From Zygaena filipendulae (lineage: Eukaryota > Arthropoda > Insecta > Lepidoptera > Zygaenidae), in contig OU015670.1 in the NCBI GenBank assembly GCA_907165275.2, positions 9,389,501 through 9,453,500 on the forward strand: 64,000 bases of DNA. Direction: 5' to 3'. This document shows, one piece after another, positions 54,899-64,000 of the stretch (positions are counted from its first letter, which is position 1; each line of letters starts with the position of its first letter). A model generated the notes under the pieces. It had not been told where the DNA came from and did no database searches. It was given only the letters and a program-made list of their open reading frames with translations. Made by a program: the position numbers and the translations under genes.

Positions 54899-56863
54899 TC
54901 ATACTTTAACTTTATTATTAATACTAGCCGGTGGATTGCCTACTGGCTTCAGATTTTCAGATTCCCTATCTATTTCAGGTATTTCCTCTTGAAAATTATA
55001 CGTTTCAGCTATTCTTGGAAGTTTAGCGTAGTAATTGGGGCTGCTCATTTTATATGTTTGCCTGGTGGGTATCATTGTTCCAACTATTGGTTTCTTTGAC
55101 TTCGGTGTGTCTCCTTTTGAATTCATTTTTGGCAATATATCTCTACCTGGTTCTATGACGTCGATTTCATCTTTTATATCTGTTAAGCTTAATGGTTCAT
55201 TAGTTGTGTCTTTGTAATCAAACAAAAGATTTTCCGTTCTAGCTTTATCTTCCACCGGCGCTTCGGTCTTATCTAAATCATCGTAATCAGATTCGGCCAT
55301 AGCGACCATATTGTCTATAGCAGTGTGTTCAGTTGTGTGATCTCTCTCGACTTTAAATGATTGTACATTTTCAAAATTTCGGAGCAATTCGTTATTTTTC
55401 AATTTTTCTTCTTTTAAAACTGACTTCGCATCTTCGTCACTATACACGCTATACTCTTTTTTAGGTATGTCGTAATCTTCGTAACTATCATTTGTTTTGC
55501 TTCCCAGCATTTTTCCGTAAAATAAGTTACTATTTTTATCTCTTTCAAATTCATTTTTATGCTTCACTCCATTAGTGACACCTTCAACGTCTGGCCTTGG
55601 ATGTTTCCAATCTATTTGTGACAGCCGATAGTCAGTATTTTCTTTCGGATATGGTGGTTTCTCTACGCTTTCTTTAATATTTAATGATTCACGTTTAATA
55701 TCTTGTTTTGCTAAATATCTTTCTTTATCATAATCTCTATTGACTTCAGACATTTTCTTCAAGAACTCTTCCTCCAATCTAGCTTTTACCTTCTCGACTA
55801 TTTCATCTATATCAATTTTAGGTAGCTGCGGTGGTTTAGTAGTTACGGTAACAGATTCAGTAGAAGATTTGGGGGTTACTTTTTGGAATCTCTTATCTTT
55901 AAAGTTTTCAACTTCGTTTTTGTCGTCTTCATAATCTAAATGATAATAATCTTTCGCTTCGTCACTGGGCTCTCTTCTGTAGCTATGGGAGGTCTGTGAT
56001 ACAACATTGGCTAGCTGTTCAGCCAAGCCATCTGGAACGAACTTCTTAGCGAGGATACGGAAGTCCTCAACGTTAGCAGCAAACAATACATATGCATTTA
56101 CATGGTACACAAGTGTAGTTGTCGTTATGTATACTGCAACAAGATAAGATATCTATAATTTTTATGTTCGTTCAATAAATTAAATAGATAATATGAAGAA
56201 TGTAATTTGATATTATGTCTAGAGCTAGCAAATTTTTATTTTTCATTTTTATTTTCGTTTATTTAGGACAACAACAGCTACAAGAACATATAATAGATTT
56301 AAATTACAAGATTACACTATGAGCCAATAATAGTTACCCTTATATAATGTACAGAATTTAGCAGTAGGCACGTACACAAAACTATAACAATTTAGAAACA
56401 CAGAACTTAAATTAGTAACACAGAACTTAAAAGTAAAAATAAAAGTAACAATGTACGGCTTTATGATCGGAGTTCGGAACGGAACATATTATAAGTATAT
56501 AGGTAAAAAGAAATACACATACATACACACACGAACACAAACATATACATATAATCATACAAATAAACATTAATATAAATACATACATAACTACATACAT
56601 ACTAATATATACATACATAACTACATACATACATACATACTAATATATATTATATACATACATGACTACATACGTACATACGTACATTATAGACAATTTC
56701 ATATAGGTATGCAATGTTTTAAAATTGCATTAGTTATACCGCGATAACAACGCCTTTTATTGTTCTTTCTTATGTACCTACATGTTATCTAATGGCATAC
56801 AATTTTTTTTTTAAATAAAAATTTATACTCACGCAATCGTATTGCTTCTTCGAAATTCCTCAT
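54899..56863 (-). CDS. Unrecognised acidic, probably secreted protein, 421 aa
   Basis: Two-exon gene. Exon 1 is 56833-56863 (ATG plus 31 nt, donor GTGAGT) and exon 2 is 56133-54899 (acceptor TTGCAG). The split codon joins in frame and gives 422 codons including the stop. The product starts MRNFEEAIRLLYITTTTLVY and continues into a hydrophobic stretch, so the first 35 or so residues look like a signal peptide or membrane anchor. It is followed by FRILAKKFVPDGLAEQLANV and then a long chain rich in Asp, Glu, Lys and Ser with little predicted order. A KARLEEEFLKKMSEV segment around residues 130-145 could be a short coiled coil. There is no large domain or cysteine pattern that I recognise and no clear amidation or dibasic peptide repeat. 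It lies 1.2 kb downstream of DH-PBAN on the same strand. The longer open frame seems to begin at 56110, but that codon is GTG inside exon 2. Confidence 0.72.
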
Positions 56864-57056
56864 TTTCAAATTGGCATTGTGCGATTGAGTGCAATATATT
56901 ATGTTTTATGGCGGTTTTATTGATCACCGTAAAACAGACGTTATTGCTATTGGAGCGTTATGCGAACTGGAAAACTTAGAAAATTTCGCACTCAACACTG
57001 AAAAACCTCTGTTTAAACAGTTTAAGGAGTAAAGCAATATGCTGAGACAGCGCGAG

Positions 57057-57352
57057 ATTAAAATTCTAATTAGTCCGTCAGTTAATAAAAAAATAATGGA
57101 CACTTATTTTTTGCTTTTTCGAATTAATGAAAATAAACATAGATATATAGCGTATCAAAGTTTAGGGTGAGGGCGCGTGACGTCATCAACCGCAATAAGC
57201 CCCCGTACATAGTGCAACGGATAGTGACGTCACGCGAAATTTCTTCTCACTGTATCACCGTTATGTTTTGATTACGTAAAAAAAAAACGTGTCCAAAATT
57301 TTTTATTAATCTACAAACCGGACTAAAAAAAAAAATTGTCGACTAGCCGTTC
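57057..57352 (+). repeat. MITE of the TAGGCTAG family, left member of an inverted pair
   Basis: Begins near TTAGTCCGTCAGTTAATAAA, contains TGACGTCA at 57178-57185 and 57225-57232, and ends near CAAACCGGACTAAAAAAA. It lies between DH-PBAN and the acidic-protein gene, upstream of the latter. Confidence 0.7.
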
Positions 57353-57440
57353 ACACGTGATTGGTCGCGGCATTACGCGTTGTGTTTGTTATTGTAAGGA
57401 GATGGTTCTCATGAAATAAGTTTGTAGTTCCTGCGGTAAT

Positions 57441-57765
57441 GGGCATGTTGACTAATTTTTATTTTTTAGTCCGTCTTGTAGATTATTAAAAAAATATTGG
57501 ACACGTATTTTTTCTTTTTTTACGTGATCAAAAAATAACGGCGATATATTGAGTTGAAATTTCGCGTGACGTCACTATTTTGAGAGTTTGTATGGCGGTT
57601 TTGCGGTTAGTGACGTCACGACCTCCTCATCCTAAACTTTAATGCGCTTTATCTCTGTATATTTTAATTTATTTAAAAAAGCAAAAAATACCTGTCTATT
57701 GTTTTTTTATTTTCTAACTGACGGACTAATTAGAATTTTGATTTTCAATAGTAGTCAACATCCCT
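57441..57765 (-). repeat. MITE of the TAGGCTAG family, right member of an inverted pair
   Basis: Opposite orientation to 57057-57352, separated by about 90 bp; TGACGTCA at 57567-57574 and 57611-57618. The pair could fold into a long hairpin if transcribed. Confidence 0.7.
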
Positions 57766-58014
57766 ATTCCCTAATATTCATGCGTATGAAACTGCGGAGC
57801 ACAGCTACATAAATTGTCGACATCGTAAGTCAAGTAAAGCTTGTAAAATAATAAACTTGAGTCATAAAATGTATTTGTTTTATTTATTGATTTATTCTTT
57901 TTATAAATTATCATACTTTAAAGTTTAACGTTAAAAATTACAATATTTCTAATCTAGGAAATAGTATTAAATACTCGTCCAAAACATGATAGAAAAGTAC
58001 TCTTTGGTATAACG

Positions 58015-58020
58015 TTTATT
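58015..58020 (-). terminator. Poly(A) signal of DH-PBAN
   Basis: AATAAA on the minus strand, 83 bp past the DH-PBAN stop codon; a plausible 3' end for the transcript. Confidence 0.6.
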
Positions 58021-58102
58021 CGAATTTCAGTTCACATTTCCTTCCCTTGGTCCGTTTGGTTTTGTTTCGGCTTCGTTTTGCTTGTGGTTCGGTTATGTGC
58101 CA

Positions 58103-61100
58103 TTATGTAGCTTCCGTAGTGTTGACGCTCCTCGCTACCCTCACTTTAGATGGGTAAGAATCTGAAAAAAAAAAAACCTTAACCTGTATTTTTTCTCTTT
58201 TAATCTTCTCTCTCTCAACGTCCCATAAATTTGCCTTATAGATCAGCATTGTTTAAGGGTATTTAATTAGTTTAAGTGCATATCAAACTGTAATTGTGTA
58301 TTGTCCTATCAATGTTAAATGCCTGTTAATGTTGAAATAAAGAAAATAAAATAAATAGAATAATCACTTTCGAATTTCAAACGAAACTGACTGCAGATGT
58401 CCGACCAAAATATGTATAGCTTTATCTCTCTTTCCGACAAAGAATGTTAGAAAAAGATATTTGCAGCCACAGGATCCCAGGGCAGGGGTAGCAGACGCAC
58501 CAAATCCAGGTATAATAGAACATACATTACACAAGAAATACAAATAAAAGACCAGAAAAATTACACTCTTATTATAATAATTCAAAAAAAAAATGTATTT
58601 CTGGAGATTACTCCTTAAAACTCGATTTTCATATAGGTATAAGCTCGAGCTATGAAAATTTATGGTGAGTAAAATAAAACGTTAGGTATACGTTATGGTT
58701 CGGCAGCACACGCCTTGTTTTTTCAGTGATTAATAAGTAATAACAGACTGCATCTTCGTAAGTAGATTCAGTTCGACGAGAATTAAGACCCATTCCTCAG
58801 TAAAAATTCTCGAAACGGGTAGCTGATGAAGTGTGCAGGTGAATCAAAAGGTTATACCTAATAAAACAACATCAATTCTTTTTTTGGCAAATAACCTTTC
58901 CGAATTGTGTGCGACTTTGTCTAACTCTTAAGTAACATAATAAACTTTAGACAAATAAAAAGAAAGGCCAGAGCAAAAGGCGGCCTTATTGCTAAAGGCA
59001 ATCTTTTCAACCAACCAATTCGAACCAAAGAGCTATAGAAATTGGTATAGGTAGGTACTTACCAAAAGTGAGATCTCTGCCGAGCCGTGGGGAGTAATTT
59101 CTGCTGCGTCCCAGTCTCGGGGAGTAGAACCTGGACTCTGCTTGGTTGTAATGGTATCTGCACAAAGGAAAACGCAATGCTATTTAAAAGTATTGGAAAA
59201 AAAATGCCATTTTGGATACAAAATTTCGGGGCCTATTGCGCTGGAAGCGATCAGTGGCGGGCTGTTCGGTTGAGGCGACGAGTTACAGTGACTGGATACA
59301 TGTATTTTGATAAGTCTTTAGTCTTGTATTGTAATTTTGTATTCAATAAAGTAGACTTTATTTATAATAGATGTGCCCCGCGAGTTCACCCGTGTTAATT
59401 TAAGGAGAAAACTAACTAAAATATATTCCACAACTAACCGTTAACGCAGCGTACGCGATGGAAGCTCTCAAAAGGAATATTTTTTATAGTTTCAGCAACA
59501 TTTTTTATTGCTGTTCCGCTCCTATATTGGTCTTAGCGTAGCGTAGTAGCGTAGCGTAATATATAGCCTTCCTCGATAAATGGACTATCAAACACTGAAA
59601 GAATTTTTAAAATCGGGCCAGTAGTTCCTGAGATTAGCGCGTTCAAGTAAACAAACAAACAAACAAACTCTTCAGCTTTATAATATCAGTATAGATTTTA
59701 GACTTGCGAGTATATAAATAAGGATTTCGGAAAAAAAAGAATAGAAAAGACAAGAAAAGAAAAGAAATATTTATTTAAGCAAAACGAGACACACAACACA
59801 AATGAACATATACTTACTTACAGAACAACACAACTGAAAATAATTAAAAATAACAAAATAAATAATAACAAAATAAAGAAAAACAAAATAAAGAAATTTT
59901 CCCGCATACTCGCCGCTAAGGCGATCGATTGCGAGGGTGTTTGCACTGAGCAAATAATCACTATGTTTTAAGAGTAGGCACTTCCATACTAATCGCTGAT
60001 CCGATCTATGAAAGCATTTTGTGCCAACCGTACCAATACAATGTATGATGCAGTCATAGAAGTTTGGTTAAGTATTCCAAAGTTGGTGAAAAAGTTCGCG
60101 CATAAATCCATAGTAACTTTAGGTTCAAGGGAGTGTCGCTGGCCTGGGTGTTTGAGAGGAGTTACAGACTGGACCGTTACACTCACGCGTCTGTATCGGG
60201 CGGCGTGACCAGCATTTCGTCCAGTCTCTTCCCCAGCCTGGGCGTGAAATCAACATCGTGTCCTCTCTTTTCGTAGTCGTCCGACGGCGGCAAACTGCGT
60301 CCCAACTTTGGAGTGAATATAACCTTCTTCGTGACTGTAACCGCATAACAAAAATAATAATCCACTCGCTTCAGTATGAAAACACTACGGGTTTTTTTTG
60401 GCGGGAATCAAAGATAGCGGTTCGGTCATTTATTTTCGTGTCGATAAAAAATGGTTAAAAATCTTTTCTTAAAAACATGCGCGGAAATATTGTCATTACT
60501 TTTGAATAAAGAACACGCGAAGTATCATATTTACGTAGACTGAAAAACCAAAATCACTGCCCGGCGCGTTCTTTGAATTTGGAACGAAGAGCGCGCCGGC
60601 AATGTTGTATGAAACGGTGTGCTGTTTGAATTTAGAACTCTTTCATCTATCGTACACATTGCGTTCCCGTGGCTGTATAGCCACAGATGCGTTTACCTTT
60701 CGTCACAAACTGTAAAATAAAAAAAAAAAATTGGTGGTAAAGCGGAGTTCGTTGTAATTTTGTTAATAAATTAAATTTATTATGTAAAAGGCCCTTTTTA
60801 TTTTCTTCCTTTTTTTTTAAGAAAAGCACTATAGGTATATGCCTCGGCCGAAATGGCAATTGCCTATTTCGATGCCTTTGCAATGATGTACTATTGCTAT
60901 GTGCGATAAGGTGCGTTTTTTATGTGTTCAAGAAGATATATGACATATCGAGCTGATTTCTTCGGTTTCCTCCAAGAGCTCCGAGAAAGTTCTTTCCAGC
61001 TATAATAGTACCGTGACTTGCAATTTCAAACCATACAACGAAGAATTTTTATAGAAATACATTGATCGAATTAATTTTACTTGAAACTGGCTAAATGCAT

Positions 61101-62896
61101 TATATGCGAAAGGCCATAAAAGAGAAGAAAGAAAAACACTACTCTAATTTTTCTGAGTTATTCTTCATCAAATGTCTCTACCACAGAACAGAAAATAACA
61201 GATAGAAGGGACATCAACTTAGTGTACTTTAGTATGAAAACAGATGAAGGCCAGATCGCCGGGTGATTTTCGCACACAAAACTATTCATCACGCACTAAA
61301 ACATTCATTTCGTAAAGAAATGTACATAGGTATTAAACGCTTTATGGTTACGTTTTTACTTAGTCACTGTTTTGAAATTGCTAACCAAAGAGTAGGAGTA
61401 AGAGTTGCCAGTACGACGAAACGCCAATTTCATATGTTAGGAACTAATCTATCTATACTAATAACTAGATTCGCCCTGTGCGCGAGCTGCGAGCAGCTCG
61501 CGAGGCTTGGTCGCCCTGTGCCCGGTTGCCCCCCATTGACCTCTATGACATTTGTTTGAGCACCCCCCATCAGACTCCTGTAGTTTCGGAGATAATCGAG
61601 TTTGAATTTTGTTCGGCGGCCATGTTTTTTTCCGCCATTTTGAAAAAAAAGTTACACTATTGAAATTTGCCCAAGGTGTGGATGAAATTTAGTTAGAAAC
61701 GTTTTCACTTTCGATGGATAGTTTCGGCGGGCAGTCGACTCACTACCTGATGAGGAGCAGGAATCGAAGATGTCAAGGTTTTCCCACAATCACAGAAACC
61801 TCCTTTCCACATCTTAAATACATTATATCGACCTAGAGATGCTCCTTCTGGGAGAACAATTATGCTTAACTTTTTTTCGCCAGCCATTTCGAATCCGTCC
61901 GCCATCTTGGAATTATTTATATCCCGATAGAAGAAGATAGTGCACCACCAACTGTACAAATTTTTTTTCAATACCCACGGCCGATAGTTTCCGAGCCAGG
62001 GCCGAAACAATTTCCCCATACAAACAACTAATGTTCGGCGGCCATCTTGAAAAATGACGCAATCGAAAAACTGATTCGATATTCGGCATCAGCGACCCCA
62101 AAAACCCCCGGACGCCGAACCTCACCCGGATCGGATCAACTTTTTTTTCGGCCGCCATTTTGAATCCGCCATTTTGGATTTTTACCACGCCAGGCGGTTG
62201 CCCCCCATCGACCTCTATGACATTTGTTTGAGCACCCCCTACCTGACTCTTTTAGTTTCGGAGATAATCGAGTTTGAATTTTGTTCGGCGGCCATGTTTT
62301 TTTCCGCCATTTTGAAAAAAAAGTTACACTATTGAAATTTGCCCAAGGTGTGGATGAAATTTAGTTAGAAACGTTTTCAACTTTCGATGGATAGTTTCGG
62401 CGGGCAGTCGACTCACTACCTGATGAGAAGCAGGAACCGAAGATGTCGAGGTTTTCCCATAATCACCGAAACGTCCCCTCTACATGTTCCATACATTATA
62501 TCAACCTAGAGATGCTCCTTCTGGGAGAACAATTATGTCAATGAGTGAGTGGCAATCTAGCTTTATATATTATAATAAAGAGCAAAAGTTTGTGAGTTTG
62601 TGAGTTTGTGACGTTGCAGAGGGTAATCTATGGATCTACAGAACCGATTTTGAAAATTCTTTCACTTAAGGAAGCTACAGTGATCTTGAGTGACATAGAG
62701 TACTTTTTTTCCCGGAATTCCCGCGGGAACTCCGAAATACCGCGGGTGAAACCGCGATGGTCAGCTAGTATACATGTAAAGATATAGTGCAGTGCACTTA
62801 CCCCTGGTCTCGGGCTCATCCGCTTGCATATCGTATGGTAGCTGGTCGTAATAATGTTTGAGAACGTCGGCCGCTTCCAGCATACGGTAAAACGCT
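58103..62896 (-). CDS. PBAN: DH-PBAN neuropeptide precursor, 3' four exons
   Basis: Precursor of FXPRL-amide peptides that control sex-pheromone synthesis and diapause in Lepidoptera (family knowledge). Minus-strand exons in order: 62896-62802, 60334-60187, 59157-59063, 58161-58103. All have AG/GT borders and exactly matching phases. The first encodes [20 protein letters not shown] and MQADEPETR, the conserved spacer. The second encodes [13 protein letters not shown] (alpha-SGNP), [13 protein letters not shown] (beta-SGNP) and the start of PBAN ([13 protein letters not shown]). The third finishes PBAN with [11 protein letters not shown] and adds [10 protein letters not shown] (gamma-SGNP). 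The last encodes the conserved tail [14 protein letters not shown] and the stop. The signal peptide and diapause-hormone exons should lie right of 64000; nothing like FGPRLGKR is visible up to the edge. PBAN and gamma-SGNP have Tyr where the FXPRL core has Phe. Confidence 0.93.
61526..62536 (+). repeat. Direct repeat of about 340 bp in a DH-PBAN intron
   Basis: 61526-61865 and 62198-62536 are near-identical (from TTGCCCCCCATTGACCTCTA or close variant to CTGGGAGAACAATTATG), spaced 672 bp. The spacer itself contains related phrases (CGGCGGCCATCTTG, GCCGCCATTTTGAATCCGCC). It looks like one unit and part of a second unit of a longer tandem or terminal-repeat element. No target duplication identified. 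Confidence 0.65.
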
Positions 62897-64000
62897 CTGC
62901 AACGTTCAGTGTCAAGTGTATAAAGAGAGGACAACACTAAACATGTATTAAATAAATTAAAAAAAAAAGATTCTCATCTCAAATCTAAACTAATAGGTAT
63001 TTTAAAGGGGAAAGATTAGACTTTTTCTTTGTTACGATCTAACTCAAAAACTACTGGGCCGATTTCAAAAACTCTTTGATGCACCATTAGAATACTACAT
63101 CCCTGAGTAACATAGGGTATATTCTAACCCGGAATTCCCGCGGGAACTTCTTCTTCTTCTTCTATTCTTAAGGTTATTCAATGCCCCTTTGGATAGGCGC
63201 TCGCAAAGTGATAATTTATCTTCTATCTATACTACATATTATAATAAAAGAGTAGAATCCGCGATTCTGTACATTGAATATTTTTAACAAAAATTGACAG
63301 GGGGCGATAAACGAAGAGTAACCAACCACAAAAAAAGTTTTTTAAATACTTTTCTATATCTGTCTGTCTGTCTGTTCGCGATTATCTCCGAATCTACTGA
63401 ACAGATTGACATGCGGTTTTCACAGGCAGATTAAGCTTAGCCTGGAGCTTTATAAAGACTTTATTTAATTTAAATCGGATGTAGGGACAAACAGTTGTTA
63501 TATGAAAACGTTTCACGCGGGTGAAACCGCGGGGCACATCAAGTACAAAATAAGAAACTGTTTACCTATTATGATAATATTTTAATAATATATAAAATTC
63601 TAGTACGCTTGTTATGACCAGTGCCGGGCCTCACATGGTCCGCGCCTGTCTCAACTTATAAAGCCTCTTTAGTCTTCACTCTTGAGAGAACCACTTAGAA
63701 ATCATTTGGAAAAATTGACAAAAAAGTTATGAGACAAGAAGATACAAAGGGCTCCCCTTTTTTAAAAGCTTTTATCTACACTAATGTTGTAACATTCTAC
63801 TTATGTTTCCAATACTTGACTTATAATTACTACTGTTATAGCGCAGACAACAAAACACTCAATTTAAGCAATTTCACATGATGGTATAATATCCACATCG
63901 ATATCGTAAAATCTCATTATAACATCAATAAAACGCGACCAACTTGATTGCAGGGCCAATCAGGTTGGTCGCGTTTTAATGGCGGCAAAATCACTGTGAC
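62897..64000. other. DH-PBAN upstream intron to window end
   Basis: Repeats only: CTAGCTG-type units near 63010-63160 and 63235-63543, and the hairpin at 63930. I searched the minus strand for a diapause-hormone exon and found none, so the 5' end of DH-PBAN must lie further right. Confidence 0.5.
63930..63977. other. Near-perfect 21-bp hairpin at window edge
   Basis: Arms AAACGCGACCAACTTGATTG (63931-63950) and CAATCAGGTTGGTCGCGTTT (63957-63976) pair with one mismatch around the six-base loop CAGGGC. Upstream of the visible DH-PBAN exons, possibly within an intron of that gene. Could be a MITE remnant. Confidence 0.6.

Noticed and set aside
54899..56110. Single-exon 403-aa gene starting at 56110
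   Set aside because: The first codon there is GTG, the frame stays open upstream to a good TTGCAG acceptor at 56133, and a 31-nt ATG exon at 56833-56863 joins in phase.
60555..60602. CCGGCGCG..CGCGCCGGC stem near the DH-PBAN exon as a regulatory structure
   Set aside because: Imperfect arms and typical of GC-rich repeat remnants; no supporting context.
61481..61502. CGCGAGCTGC-GA-GCAGCTCGCG hairpin as a terminator or attachment site
   Set aside because: Short stem in repeat-rich intron DNA with no flanking duplication or partner site; no function can be supported.
62897..64000. Diapause-hormone exon of DH-PBAN
   Set aside because: No FGPRLGKR-like or signal-peptide sequence seen on the minus strand; only repeats.

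Overview
The window is AT-rich, intron-rich, transposon-laden animal DNA from a lepidopteran, most likely a moth. Three things point there: a gene for the DH-PBAN (diapause hormone / pheromone biosynthesis-activating neuropeptide) precursor, a tandem array of insect 7tm_6 odorant receptors, and many copies of dispersed repeats of a kind familiar from Lepidoptera (ends reading CTAGCTG..CCGCGGTTTCACCCGCG, AAAACCGACTTCC, GGCCAAGCGCGAGTCGGA).

Layout, left to right. 1-5.1 kb: the last four exons of odorant receptor OR-a (+). 7.8-24.5 kb: OR-b (+), seven exons, inflated by a fresh 4,966-bp Ty3/gypsy element in intron 2 and a 2,612-bp pogo-like DNA transposon in intron 4. 25.0-29.4 kb: a U6 snRNA copy fused to a GC-rich retroposon, then an inverted pseudogene fragment carrying damaged OR exons 4 and 5 (-). 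32.0-44.2 kb: OR-c (+), the near-twin of OR-b, with its own insertions: a truncated mariner, a 2,280-bp LTR-type insert and a 939-bp Harbinger-like element. 44.2-47.6 kb: repeats. 47.6-52.9 kb: OR-d (+), closest to OR-a and to the inverted pseudogene, with a GT-to-TT change at the intron 1 splice donor. 52.9-54.9 kb: repeats including a tRNA-derived SINE. 54.9-56.9 kb: a two-exon gene for an unrecognised acidic, probably secreted protein (-). 58.1-62.9 kb: the last four coding exons of DH-PBAN (-); its 5' exons lie beyond the right edge. 62.9-64 kb: repeats and a strong hairpin.

How the genes relate. The receptors arose by tandem duplication. OR-b and OR-c sit in repeat units of about 18.2 kb (6.45-24.6 kb) and 14.7 kb (29.6-44.3 kb) whose introns still look roughly 97% alike in the parts I compared by eye. 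The first half of exon 3 is much more diverged and mostly amino-acid changing. The pheromone-control neuropeptide gene lies 5.2 kb from the receptor array; whether this is meaningful or accidental cannot be told from one window.

Limits: gene models are hand-built from splice sites, reading-frame phase and similarity among paralogues. All reading-frame phases within OR-b, OR-c, the acidic-protein gene and DH-PBAN fit exactly. The first coding exon of every OR gene was not found. Divergence figures are eye counts, not alignments.
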